A DNA stretch of 33,796 nt from contig JAHFBW010000005.1 in NCBI GenBank assembly GCA_023249845.1, forward strand, positions 1 through 33,796, given 5' to 3'. The notes under the pieces were generated by a model. The model worked only from the letters and a program-made list of their open reading frames with translations, made no database searches and was not told the origin of the DNA. Source of the DNA: Candidatus Eiseniibacteriota bacterium (GTDB lineage Bacteria > Eisenbacteria > RBG-16-71-46). The position numbers were made by a program, and so were the translations under genes. Below are positions 8,830 through 20,255 of this stretch, one piece after another (positions within the stretch are counted from its first letter, which is position 1; every line of letters starts with the position of its first letter).

Positions 8830-9711
8830 TCACGCTGCGGGCGCCGTAGCCGCCTGTTCCGGCCGTGACTCCACCAGCACCACGGCGAGCAGAATGAGTC
8901 CCGCCCCGAGCCACCAGCGCGGCACGAATCGCTCGCCGCCGAGCGAGAGTGCGACGAGCAGCGCGAACACCGGCTCCAGCGCGGACAGGAGCCCGATGCG
9001 GCCCGGCGACAGAGCGCGCTGGGCGAGCACCTGGAGCAGCTGCGCTACGCAACTGCCCGCCAGTGCGAGATACGCGAAACGCAGAAGGTCTGCGCCGTGG
9101 AGCGCGCGGAGGAGTCCGCCCAGGGGCCCGGTGAACGGCAGCAGCACCGCCGCCATCACGAACGACTGCACGCAGACGAGCGCCACCGGGTCGGCGGCGT
9201 GGACGAAGCGGGCCACGGCGACGATCTGGAGCGCGAACAGCGCCGCGCCGGCGAGCGTCAGGCCCTCGCCGCGCCCGAGCTCGAGCCCGGAGTGGAGCGA
9301 GACCAGCGCCGAGCCGGCGAGCGCGATCGCCAGGCCCAAGGCGAGCCGCGCCCCGGGGCGCTCGCGGAGCAGCGCCCACGCCCAGAACGCGGTAAGCAGG
9401 ATGCCGGCGCTTGTCAGGAACGCCGAGCTGCCAGCGCTCGTCCACCGCAGTCCCTCGGCCTGCAGCGTGAATCCGCCCGCGAGCAGCACACCGGAGAGAG
9501 CGCCGCCCACGAGATCCGCGCGGCCGGGCCGCTTCCGCCGCGCCAGCAGCACGAGCGCCAGCACCACGCCTGCGACCAGGAACCGAAACGCCACCAGCAT
9601 CACCGGTGGAATCGCCGAGACGCTGTCGCGGATCGCCACGAACGTGCCGCCCCAGAGCAGGCACGCGAGCACCATGGCGCCGACCGCGCGGCGCTCGGCG
9701 GAGCGCGTCAC
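8830..9711 (-). CDS. EamA/DMT superfamily transporter
   Basis: Ten-TM pattern with 'ACLLWGGTFVAIRDSVSAIPPVMLVAFRFLVAG' and 'SSAFLTSAGILLTAFWAWALLRERPG' repeats typical of EamA. Confidence 0.93.
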   Translation of the reverse strand: MTRSAERRAVGAMVLACLLWGGTFVAIRDSVSAIPPVMLVAFRFLVAGVVLALVLLARRKRPGRADLVGGALSGVLLAGGFTLQAEGLRWTSAGSSAFLTSAGILLTAFWAWALLRERPGARLALGLAIALAGSALVSLHSGLELGRGEGLTLAGAALFALQIVAVARFVHAADPVALVCVQSFVMAAVLLPFTGPLGGLLRALHGADLLRFAYLALAGSCVAQLLQVLAQRALSPGRIGLLSALEPVFALLVALSLGGERFVPRWWLGAGLILLAVVLVESRPEQAATAPAA

Positions 9712-10382
9712 GCTCGCGGGCGCCCGCGCGGTGGCCGGCGCCTCACACGCCCGGCGGACAGGCGGCCGGCCCGCGCGTGTGTGAGCGCGTACGACAGGCT
9801 CTCGAACTCCATCGTCATGTCCACGGCGCGGAGCGTCACGGAGTCCGGCACGCGCAGCTTGCGCGGCGCGAAGTTGAGGATGCCTTGCACGCCCGCCGCC
9901 ACCAGCGCGTCCGCCACCTCCTGCGCCGCGCGCACAGGCGTCGCGATGACGCCGATCTCGAAGCCGTCCTTGGCCGAGAGCTGCGAGACGGGCCTTACGA
10001 CACGGCCCTCGAGCGTCCTCCCGATGCGATCGGCGTCGGCATCGAACACGGCGACCAGGTCGAAACCCTGGTCCGCGAACCCGCGATAGCCGAGGAGCGC
10101 CGCGCCGATGTGCCCCGCGCCCACCACGCAGGCGCGCCAGCGGCGGTCGAGCCCCAACAGCGCACGGATCTCGTCGCGCAGATGTTCCACGTGGTAGCCG
10201 AGTCCGCGCCGGCCGAACGAGCCGAACGACGACAGGTCCTTCCTCACCTGCGCCGAGGTGATGCCCTCGCGCTCTGCCAGGAGGTGCGACGAGATCATGC
10301 GCTTGCCCTCGGCGGCCACCTCCTCGAGCACGCGGTAGTAATGGCTCAAGCGGCGGACACTGGGTTCGGAGATGCGGCTCAT
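9708..10382 (-). CDS. rex: Redox-sensing transcriptional repressor Rex
   Basis: 'RRLSHYYRVLEEVAAEGKRMISSHLLAEREGITSAQVRKDLSSFGSFGRRGLGYHVEHL' wHTH and 'VVGAGHIGAALLGYRGFADQGFDLVAVFDAD' Rossmann fold. Confidence 0.96.
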   Translation of the reverse strand: MSRISEPSVRRLSHYYRVLEEVAAEGKRMISSHLLAEREGITSAQVRKDLSSFGSFGRRGLGYHVEHLRDEIRALLGLDRRWRACVVGAGHIGAALLGYRGFADQGFDLVAVFDADADRIGRTLEGRVVRPVSQLSAKDGFEIGVIATPVRAAQEVADALVAAGVQGILNFAPRKLRVPDSVTLRAVDMTMEFESLSYALTHARAGRLSAGRVRRRPPRGRPRA

Positions 10383-10429
10383 GCTCCCTCGCTCACGAGG
10401 CTCGACCTGGCGCTGCGCAGTCGCGCCGC

Positions 10430-10447
10430 TCGTGAATATTTTCACAA
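10430..10447. promoter_or_regulatory. Rex operator (ROP-type) upstream of rex
   Basis: TCGTGAATATTTTCACAA: near-palindrome (TTGTGAA-N4-TTCACGA on the minus strand) starting 48 bp upstream of the rex ATG; fits the known Rex site TTGTGAANNNNTTCACAA with one mismatch. Confidence 0.8.
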
Positions 10448-10504
10448 TGTGGGACCGAACGACGGCCGCGGAGCGAGCGCGCCCCGCGGCCCCATCCGTC
10501 CGTC

Positions 10505-13069
10505 TCAGTTCTCTGACGACTCCGGTTCGTCCGGCGCTCCGGCCGGCTCGCTCGCTTCACCGGCGACGCCCGCGTCGTCCCCGTCGTCCCCGTTCGTGGC
10601 CGCGTCGTCGTCCTCGGACACCACGCGCGTCACACCGCCGACCGTGTCGGGCAGCAACTGTCCGCTCTCCTCGGGCGACGCGGCCAGGTTCACGAGGCGC
10701 ACGCCCTGCGTGTTGCGCCCGATGACACTGATGCCCTTCACCGGCATGCGGATCATCTGGCCCTGCTTGGTGATGATCATGAGCTCGTCGCCGTCCACGA
10801 CCTCCTTCACCGCCACGACGTTGCCGTTCCGCTCCGTGGTCTTGATCGTGATGATGCCCTTGCCGCCGCGGTGCGACACGCGATACTCGGAGATCTCGCT
10901 CCGCTTGCCGTAGCCGTGTTCAGTCACCGCGAGCAGCGTCGCCTGGCGCTGCACGCCGACCATGCTCACGACCTCGTCCTCCTGGTCGTCCAGCGTCACC
11001 GCCTTCACGCCGTAGGACGTACGGCCCATGGCCCGCACCTCGCCCTCGTGGAAGCGGATCGCGAGGCCCTTCTTTTTCGCGAGGATCAAGTCATGCGTGC
11101 CGTCCGTGATGATCGACTCGATCAGCGCGTCGCCCTCCTCGAGCAGCACGGCGTTGATGCCGGCCTTGCGCACGTTGCCGTAGGCGGACAGAACGGTCTT
11201 CTTGATCAAGCCCTTTTTGGTGGCGCAGACGAGGAAGTGCTGATCGTCAAACGTCTTCACGGCCACGACGGCCTGAACGCGCTCGTCGCGCGCCATGCCC
11301 TCGAGGTGATTCACGAGCGGCCGGCCCTTCGCCATGCGGCCCGCCTGCTCGATCTCGTGGACTTTCAACCAGTAGCAGCGGCCTTTGTCGGTCAGGAACA
11401 GCAGGTAGGCGTGCGTGTTGGCGATGAACAACTGCTCGATGAAGTCGTCTTCCTTCGTGCGTGCGCCGATCACGCCCTTGCCGCCGCGCCGCTGCGCGCG
11501 ATAGGCCGAGATCTCCTGCCGCTTTATGTAGCCCGCGTGCGAGATCGTGATCACCATGTCCTTCTGCTCGATCGTGTCCTCGTAGTCGATGCTGCCCTCG
11601 TCGATCACGATCTGCGTGCGTCGGTCGTCGCCGTACTTGTCGCGCAGGCGCCGCACCTCGTCCTGGATGATCGCGAGCATCTTCTTCTCGCTCGCCAGGA
11701 TCGACCGGAGCTGCTCGATGAGCTTGATGACCTCGAGGTACTCGGCCTGGATCTTGTCGCGTTCAAGCCCGGTGAGGCGCGCGAGCCGCATGTCGAGGAT
11801 CGCGTTCGCCTGGATCTCCGAGAGCCCGAACGTCTGGATGAGACCGGCGCGCGCCGTGTCGGCGTCCTTCGCCTTGCGAATCAGCGCGATGACCTCGTCC
11901 AGGTGGTCGAGCGCGATCTTCAGGCCTTCGAGGATGTGTGCGCGCTTCTCGGCCTCGGCGAGGTCGAACTCCGTGCGCCGGCGCACGACCTCTCGCCGGT
12001 GGCGGACGTACTGGTCCAGCAGGGCACGCAGCGTCAGTACCTGCGGCCTGTTGTCCACGAGTGCCAGCATGATCGCGCCAAACGTGGTCTGGAGCGGCGT
12101 GTGCACGAACAGGTTGTTCAGCACGACCTTCGGGTTCGCGTCCTTCTTGAGCTCGATCACGATGCGCATGCCGTCGCGGTCGGACTCGTCGCGCAGGTCG
12201 GAGATGCCGGCGATCTTCCCCTCGCGCACCATCTCGGCGATCTTCTCGAGGAGCGATGTCTTGTTCACCTGGAACGGGATCTCGGTGACCACGAGGCTCA
12301 TGCGGCCGCCCTTGCCCTCCTCGACCTGGACTTTGGAGCGCATCTTCATGCTGCCGCGCCCGTTCAGGTAGCAGTCGCGGATCCCCTGGGTGCCGTAGAT
12401 GATGCCGGCCGTCGGGAAATCGGGGCCCTTAACGATCTTGAGCAGGTCTTCCTGCGCGGTCTCGGGCTTGTCGATGATCGTGATGATGGCGTCGCAGACT
12501 TCGCGCAGGTTGTGCGGTGGCACCTCCGTGGCCATGCCGACGGCGATGCCCGAGCAGCCGTTCACGAGCAGGTTCGGGAGCACGCCGGGGAGCACGACCG
12601 GCTCTTCGCGCGTCTCGTCGTAGTTGGGCCGGAAGTCCACCGTGTTCCTCTCGAGATCGGCAAGCATCTCCATCGCCAGCGCGGTGAGTCGCGCCTCGGT
12701 GTAGCGCATGGCCGCTGGCGCGTCGCCGTCGATGCTTCCGAAGTTCCCCTGCCCGTCCACGAGCGGGTAGCGCATGACCCAGTCCTGCGCCAGGCGTACG
12801 AGCGTCGGGTATACGACGCCTTCGCCGTGGGGGTGGTAGTTGCCCGACGTGTCGCCGGCGATCTTCGCGCACTTTCTGTAGCCCCGGCCCGGCGCGAGAT
12901 TGAGGTCGTTCATCGCAACCAGGATTCTGCGCTGCGAGGGCTTCAGCCCGTCGCGCACGTCCGGAAGCGCGCGGGAGACGATGACCGACATCGAGTAGTT
13001 GATGTAGCTGGTCTTCATCTCGTCTTCGATGTGCAGATCGACGATCTTCGACCGGTCGTTCAGGGCCAT
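10505..13069 (-). CDS. gyrA: DNA gyrase subunit A
   Basis: '[30 protein letters not shown]', catalytic '[10 protein letters not shown]', GyrA box 'QRRGGKG', acidic C-terminal tail. Confidence 0.97.
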   Translation of the reverse strand: MALNDRSKIVDLHIEDEMKTSYINYSMSVIVSRALPDVRDGLKPSQRRILVAMNDLNLAPGRGYRKCAKIAGDTSGNYHPHGEGVVYPTLVRLAQDWVMRYPLVDGQGNFGSIDGDAPAAMRYTEARLTALAMEMLADLERNTVDFRPNYDETREEPVVLPGVLPNLLVNGCSGIAVGMATEVPPHNLREVCDAIITIIDKPETAQEDLLKIVKGPDFPTAGIIYGTQGIRDCYLNGRGSMKMRSKVQVEEGKGGRMSLVVTEIPFQVNKTSLLEKIAEMVREGKIAGISDLRDESDRDGMRIVIELKKDANPKVVLNNLFVHTPLQTTFGAIMLALVDNRPQVLTLRALLDQYVRHRREVVRRRTEFDLAEAEKRAHILEGLKIALDHLDEVIALIRKAKDADTARAGLIQTFGLSEIQANAILDMRLARLTGLERDKIQAEYLEVIKLIEQLRSILASEKKMLAIIQDEVRRLRDKYGDDRRTQIVIDEGSIDYEDTIEQKDMVITISHAGYIKRQEISAYRAQRRGGKGVIGARTKEDDFIEQLFIANTHAYLLFLTDKGRCYWLKVHEIEQAGRMAKGRPLVNHLEGMARDERVQAVVAVKTFDDQHFLVCATKKGLIKKTVLSAYGNVRKAGINAVLLEEGDALIESIITDGTHDLILAKKKGLAIRFHEGEVRAMGRTSYGVKAVTLDDQEDEVVSMVGVQRQATLLAVTEHGYGKRSEISEYRVSHRGGKGIITIKTTERNGNVVAVKEVVDGDELMIITKQGQMIRMPVKGISVIGRNTQGVRLVNLAASPEESGQLLPDTVGGVTRVVSEDDDAATNGDDGDDAGVAGEASEPAGAPDEPESSEN

Positions 13070-13141
13070 GTCCTCTTCCTTCGTGTCACCGCGCCAGCGC
13101 CGTGGGCCCGCTTCCTGCGAGCCCGGCGCGACGCGAGGTCG

Positions 13142-13761
13142 TCACTCTTTGGGTACGGTCTTCCAGCGCCATTCCAACGCGAGCGTTCCCCAATCCGTCG
13201 GGCGGTCGGCGTCGGCGTCGCGGCTCACAAACGCGTGTTTCCACGCCACAGCGCCACCGAACGAGTGCCCGCCCATCGTCTTCCATGTGAAGCTGGGGCC
13301 GGTCGCGACGAGCACGCCGCTCACGGCGTCGTTCACCTCGCCACGCTGGTCGCGCTCCTGACGGCCGTAGCCAAAGTCCGCCCCCCACACGAACTGCCAG
13401 CGGCGCGCTTCGCTCTGCGCGATCCGCGCTTCCGTGCGCCAGCCTGCGCCGAATCCCCAGCGGTGGAGCGACGCCACGGTGCCGAGCGGCTGGCCGGTGT
13501 TCGGGTCGATCAGGTCCGAGAAGCCGGTGCCAAGGTCGTCGGCATAGAGCACGCCGCCGAACGCGAACCGGTTCTCGAACGGCCACAGCAACGCGAGCGA
13601 CGCGGCGGCACCGCCGCTTCCCGGCGTGCCGTTCACGCCCACCGAGGTGCCCGCCGCGAACGCCAGCTCGGGGAGTTCGGTCGCCGTCGCCGGAGCGGCC
13701 GCACACGCGAGTCCCGCAGCGAGCACCGCGGCCGCGGACCGGGCCCAGGACGAACGCCGCA

Positions 13762-13762
<1 letters not shown>
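13142..13762 (-). CDS. Small secreted/outer-membrane beta-barrel-like protein of unknown function
   Basis: Signal peptide MRRSSWARSAAAVLAAGLACAAAPATA; alternating amphipathic Gly/aromatic-rich segments. ATG overlaps the gyrB stop (TGATG). Confidence 0.65.
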
Positions 13763-16034
<2,272 letters not shown>

Positions 16035-16040
16035 CCGCGG

Positions 16041-17222
16041 CTACTTCCTCCCGCCCACGGGCCGCGGCTCCGCCTCGGCCACGTCGGGCAGGCGGAGTGG
16101 CATGACCAGGCACAGCAACTCCTCGTCGGGCTCTGCCAAGGCGCCCGCCGGCTCGACGATACCCGCCGACAGCGCCGTCTTGAGCCGGAACACCACCTTC
16201 TCCGTGGGGATGTTCCGCAGCGTCTGCAGCAGGTAGCGGGCGTTGTAACCGATGTCCATGTCCTCGCCCTGGTACTCGGCGGCGACCTGCTGCTCTCCGG
16301 CGCCGAAGTCGGTCGTGGCTGACGACACCGAGAGCTTGTTGTTCGCGAGCGAGAACCGCACCTGCTGCGTGTTCGTGTCGGCGTGTGACGCCACGATGTC
16401 CACGGCCTCCATCAGGTCCGAGCGGGTCACCGTGAGCGAGCGCGGGTTGTCCTTGGGGATCACCTGCTCGTAGTTGGGGTACGGCCCCTCGAGCAGCCGC
16501 GCCGTGATCTGCACGCGGAACTCTCCCACCTGCGCCACGAATCCGGCGTGGCCCTTGCCGTCGGCGATGCGGATCTCGACCGGGCTCGTGGCCTCGGCCG
16601 CGACGCGGCTCATGCTCGCGAGCGCACGCGCCGGCACGATCACGCCTTCGCGCGTGAGATCGCCGAACCGGCCCTTGCTCGTCGCGCGCGCCAAGCGATG
16701 CCCGTCCGTCGCGACGAACGCCACCTGCTGCGCGCTGCCGTGCAGGAACACGCCGTTCAAGCTCGCGCGCGTCGTCTCCTCGCTCACCGCGTACGCGGAA
16801 CGCTCGACCAGGCGCGCGAGCGTCTCGCCGGGGAGCGTCACGGTGACGCCGCCGCGCAGCTCGGGCGGCGAGGGGTATTCGTCGGACTTCTGCACCGGAA
16901 AGCGTGACCAGCCCTTGCCGTCCCCGTAGCCAACCTCGAGCTGGTTCTTTTCGAGGCGTAGCGTCACCGCACCACGCGGCATCTTGCGCACGACTTCGTG
17001 AAAGTGCTTGGCGGCCACCGCGACGCGGCCGGGTGCGCGCCCGAGACATGGCACGGTGGCGCTCGTCGTGAGATCCAGGTCACTACCGGTGACGCGAAGC
17101 GTCGTCTTCTCGGCCTCGAGCAGCAGGCAATTCAAAAGCGGCTGGGCGCTTTTCTGGGGAACCGATCCAAGGGCACGGGCCACGGCGAACGCCAGATCGC
17201 CCTGCTGGATGGTGAGGTCCAT
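16041..17222 (-). CDS. dnaN: DNA polymerase III beta sliding clamp
   Basis: Clamp-like repeats; 'LLLEAEKTTLRVTGSDLDLTTS', near-terminal 'LCLVMPLRL'. Between dnaA and DUF721. Confidence 0.96.
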   Translation of the reverse strand: MDLTIQQGDLAFAVARALGSVPQKSAQPLLNCLLLEAEKTTLRVTGSDLDLTTSATVPCLGRAPGRVAVAAKHFHEVVRKMPRGAVTLRLEKNQLEVGYGDGKGWSRFPVQKSDEYPSPPELRGGVTVTLPGETLARLVERSAYAVSEETTRASLNGVFLHGSAQQVAFVATDGHRLARATSKGRFGDLTREGVIVPARALASMSRVAAEATSPVEIRIADGKGHAGFVAQVGEFRVQITARLLEGPYPNYEQVIPKDNPRSLTVTRSDLMEAVDIVASHADTNTQQVRFSLANNKLSVSSATTDFGAGEQQVAAEYQGEDMDIGYNARYLLQTLRNIPTEKVVFRLKTALSAGIVEPAGALAEPDEELLCLVMPLRLPDVAEAEPRPVGGRK

Positions 17223-17586
17223 GGGTCACTCCATGACGGCTGGGAACTTCATGTCCGGCCTCGGTTTCCGCCGCTCCCGGACGGCCGGTCCCGGGGGCTT
17301 TTCGAGGCGCCGCTGCATTCTAGGCACCGCCCCGTGCGAAGGCAAGCGGAGAACGGCCCAGGAGCAGGCTTCTAAGTCTTTCTGTATCAATAAATAAGAA
17401 CCCAGTCACCGTAGGGGCTGTGGACGCCGTTCACAACTCCCGCGAAAGGCCGCCAGCCGGTTGCCCGCAAGACACTTGGCTCTGCACTCGGGATGTGGAC
17501 GACGGCGTCAGTCATCCACGCGCTGGAGTGTCGGGGACCGAATCGCTCCCGTCCTCCGCACTCCCCCACGGCGCATCCACGGGCCT
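17223..17586. promoter_or_regulatory. oriC: dnaA-dnaN intergenic region: candidate oriC subregion with AT-rich DUE and DnaA-box-like sites
   Basis: 17370-17400 is 24/31 A/T in a very GC-rich context; nearby TGTGGACGC (17419-17427), TGTGGACGA (17494-17502), TCATCCACG (17512-17520), GCATCCACG (17573-17581) resemble DnaA boxes with 2-3 mismatches. Confidence 0.6.
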
Positions 17587-18987
17587 TCAAGAGGCCACTG
17601 TGGAGAACAGCGTGTTCACTTTGTCGCGGAACGACTCCTCGGCCTGGATCCGCTCCGCCACCTGCTTGCAGGCGTGAATGACGGTGCTGTGGTCGCGGCC
17701 GCCGAACACGCGGCCGATCTCGACCAGCGACAGGTCGGTGAGATGGCGCATGAGGTACATCGCCACTTGCCTCGGCACGGCGATCGCCTGCGTGCGCCGC
17801 TTGCCCACGAGCGACTCCGGCCGCACACCGAAGCGCTCGGAGACCGCGGACAGGATGCGATCCGGCGAGTTCGTCTCGGGCTCGGGCTTCACGTACTGCG
17901 CCAGCACCTCGTTCGCGAGCTCGGGTGTGACATCGCGATGTGTGAGCGAAGCCACCGCCATGAGCCGGACCAGGCAGCCCTCGAGATCGCGCACGTTGCC
18001 GCGCACGCGATCCGCGATCAGCAGCACCACATCATCGGCGAGCCGCAGGCCGCCGGATTCCTCCTCGCAGCGCGCGCGCAGGATGGCGATTCGCGTCTCG
18101 AGATCCGGATGCTGCGTGTCCGCCACCAGGCCCTGGTTGAAGCGAGAGATGAGCCGGTCCTCGAGGCCCGCGATGTCTTTTGGCGGCTGGTCCGCGGTGA
18201 CCACGATCTGCTTGTGGGCGTCGCGGAGCGCGTTGAACGTGTGGAAGAACTCCTCCTGGGTGCTCTCCTTGCCGGCCAGGAACTGCACGTCGTCCACGAG
18301 CAGCACGTCCACGGTGCGGTATTTCTCGCGGAACGCGTGCGTCCGCCCGTGCTGGATGGCGTAGATCATCTCGTTCGTGAAGCGCTCGGCGGAGACGTAG
18401 TAGACGCGCGCCTGGGGGTTCAGGCGCTTCACCTCGTGGCCCACGGCATGAAGGATGTGGGTCTTGCCGAGGCCCGACGCGCCGTGGATGAAGAGCGGGT
18501 TGTAGACGAAGCCCGGCCGCTGTGAGACCGCGCGCGCGGCGGCGTGCGTGAAGCGGTTGCTCGCCCCCACCACGAACGCCTCGAACGTGAGCCGCGGGTG
18601 GAGCTGGCTATCGAACCACTCGCGGGCGCGCTCGCCGGATTCCGCGGGCGGCATGGAGGGGGCGGCTGCCACCGGTCGAGTGAACACGGCGGGCGCCGTG
18701 GGAGGGAGCGGCGCCGGTTCGCGCGCGGTGAAGCGCACCTCCGGGCAGCGGCCCACCACATCAGTGCACGCGTGGCGCAGCGCGGTCAGATGGTGTTCGT
18801 GGATCCAATCCACGAAGAATGCGTTGGGAACCTCGAGGTCCACGGCGTCGGGCCCGATCTCGCGTGCGACGATGGGGCGGAACCAGGTTTCGAAGGCCTG
18901 GTCGCTGGTGAGTCGATCCCGAAGCTTTGACAGGACCTGTTCCCAGAGAGCGGCGACCTGATCAGGGGAAACAGGCAGGACGGCCAT
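17587..18987 (-). CDS. dnaA: Chromosomal replication initiator DnaA
   Basis: 'NPLFIHGASGLGKTHILHAVGHEV', 'VDVLLVDDVQFLAGKESTQEEFFHTFNAL', domain IV 'VAMYLMRHLTDLSLVEIGRVFGGRDHSTVIHACKQV'. Start MAVLPVSPDQ at 18987 preceded by AAGGA. Confidence 0.97.
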   Translation of the reverse strand: MAVLPVSPDQVAALWEQVLSKLRDRLTSDQAFETWFRPIVAREIGPDAVDLEVPNAFFVDWIHEHHLTALRHACTDVVGRCPEVRFTAREPAPLPPTAPAVFTRPVAAAPSMPPAESGERAREWFDSQLHPRLTFEAFVVGASNRFTHAAARAVSQRPGFVYNPLFIHGASGLGKTHILHAVGHEVKRLNPQARVYYVSAERFTNEMIYAIQHGRTHAFREKYRTVDVLLVDDVQFLAGKESTQEEFFHTFNALRDAHKQIVVTADQPPKDIAGLEDRLISRFNQGLVADTQHPDLETRIAILRARCEEESGGLRLADDVVLLIADRVRGNVRDLEGCLVRLMAVASLTHRDVTPELANEVLAQYVKPEPETNSPDRILSAVSERFGVRPESLVGKRRTQAIAVPRQVAMYLMRHLTDLSLVEIGRVFGGRDHSTVIHACKQVAERIQAEESFRDKVNTLFSTVAS

Positions 18988-19447
18988 TTCCAACATCCTT
19001 GCAGAGATGGTTCGTGCCGTTACCCACAGGGCTGGGAGCCTTCGCAAGTGCTTGCGTCCGTGCTTCCGGCCGTGTGCGTGAGGACGGCGGTGTGAATCGG
19101 GGACGGGAGTTGTCCACATCCGTGGACAAGCTCACAAGACAGTTTTTTCGCAACGAGTTGCGCTCGGGGGGGGCGGGGCTTCCTCCACATTGTGTCCACA
19201 GCGGTCCCGCCGGGCCCGGGGACGGTTCCGCCCTGCGCTACGGCAAGAGTCTGGCCATGGGTCGCAAGGCGATGTGCGACAAAGTTTTATTGGACTGGTC
19301 TGGGATGGGCGTCGCGATCCGTGGCACTCAGGGCTCGCGGCGATTCGGGAGGCTAGCACCCGTCCCGGGGTGCGACAAGGCGCGAGTTGAGAACTTGTAA
19401 CTCGCTGGGCGGTAAGGCGTTAATGAATAGCCATCTGCGCGGCGCGA
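18988..19447. promoter_or_regulatory. oriC: Region upstream of dnaA: candidate oriC/DnaA-box cluster
   Basis: TTACCCACA (19020-19028) and TTGTCCACA (19110-19118), each one mismatch from TTATCCACA; inverted partner CGTGGACAA (19121-19129); TCCTCCACA (19181-19189), GTGTCCACA (19192-19200). Confidence 0.65.
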
Positions 19448-20077
19448 CTAGAACGGGAACAGCACCCCGAATGTGATCGCGAGATCGTCCCTAATCTCAT
19501 CGCTCACAGCGAGTTGCGCCTCCGTCACCATGCGCAGGTCCGGATTGGGGTGGAACTCGACCCCGAACCGGATGGGGAACGACGTGTCAGTGGTGTTGCC
19601 CTGGCCCATGTCGATCCGCGACAGGAGCAGGCTCGCGCCGCCGTAGCCGAGCCACTTGCCGGAGAAGTCCAGCGATCGCGACACCGCGACCTGCGGGCCC
19701 ACCGAGAGGATGGTGAAGTTGTCGGCGCTCTCGAGCCCCAGGCCGCCACCCAGCGAGACGTTGACCGGGAACGTCTCGCCCTGCGTGGCGAGCTGGCCGC
19801 GGAAGTCGCCGCCCAGGCGGACACTGGTGCGCGTGTTGTTCGAGACGTCGATGCGCGACAGCCCGCCGAGGAATCCGAAGTCCAGGTTCGGATAGAACGA
19901 CAGCCGGAGCTGCCCCATGAGCGACGCGCTGTGCTGGTCGAACTGGAGGTAGGTGCCGCCGAGCCGGCCATTCACGGGCACGACGCGCGCCTCGGAAAGC
20001 GTGCCGTGCACTTGGGCGAGCGCGGGGCGGGCCGAGGCGAGCAGCACCACGGCGACGAGGAGGTTGAAGCGCTTCAC
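19448..20077 (-). CDS. Outer-membrane beta-barrel-like protein
   Basis: GTG start after GAAGGGAGATCCC; signal peptide MKRFNLLVAVVLLASARPALAQ; repeated amphipathic strands; C-terminal Phe (FGVLFPF) as in beta-barrels. Confidence 0.7.
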   Translation of the reverse strand: MKRFNLLVAVVLLASARPALAQVHGTLSEARVVPVNGRLGGTYLQFDQHSASLMGQLRLSFYPNLDFGFLGGLSRIDVSNNTRTSVRLGGDFRGQLATQGETFPVNVSLGGGLGLESADNFTILSVGPQVAVSRSLDFSGKWLGYGGASLLLSRIDMGQGNTTDTSFPIRFGVEFHPNPDLRMVTEAQLAVSDEIRDDLAITFGVLFPF

Positions 20078-20255
20078 GGGATCTCCCTTCTTCCGTGTCG
20101 AGCGGATCGGTTCGTTCGTCCTTGAACGAGGGAAGCGTGCCTCCAAGCTGCATCGTGCGGGCGCGAAAATCAAGTGCCGATGCCGACTTGTTCATGAACC
20201 GCGACAGGCTGGGCCGGGCTTGCGCGCGCCGCGCCCCGCGTGAGACAAGCGCGCC

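Noticed and set aside
19382-19405. Inverted repeat GCGAGTT-N10-AACTCGC downstream of the OMP gene as a terminator
   Set aside because: Stem of only 7 bp and no following T-run in the transcription direction; unsupported.
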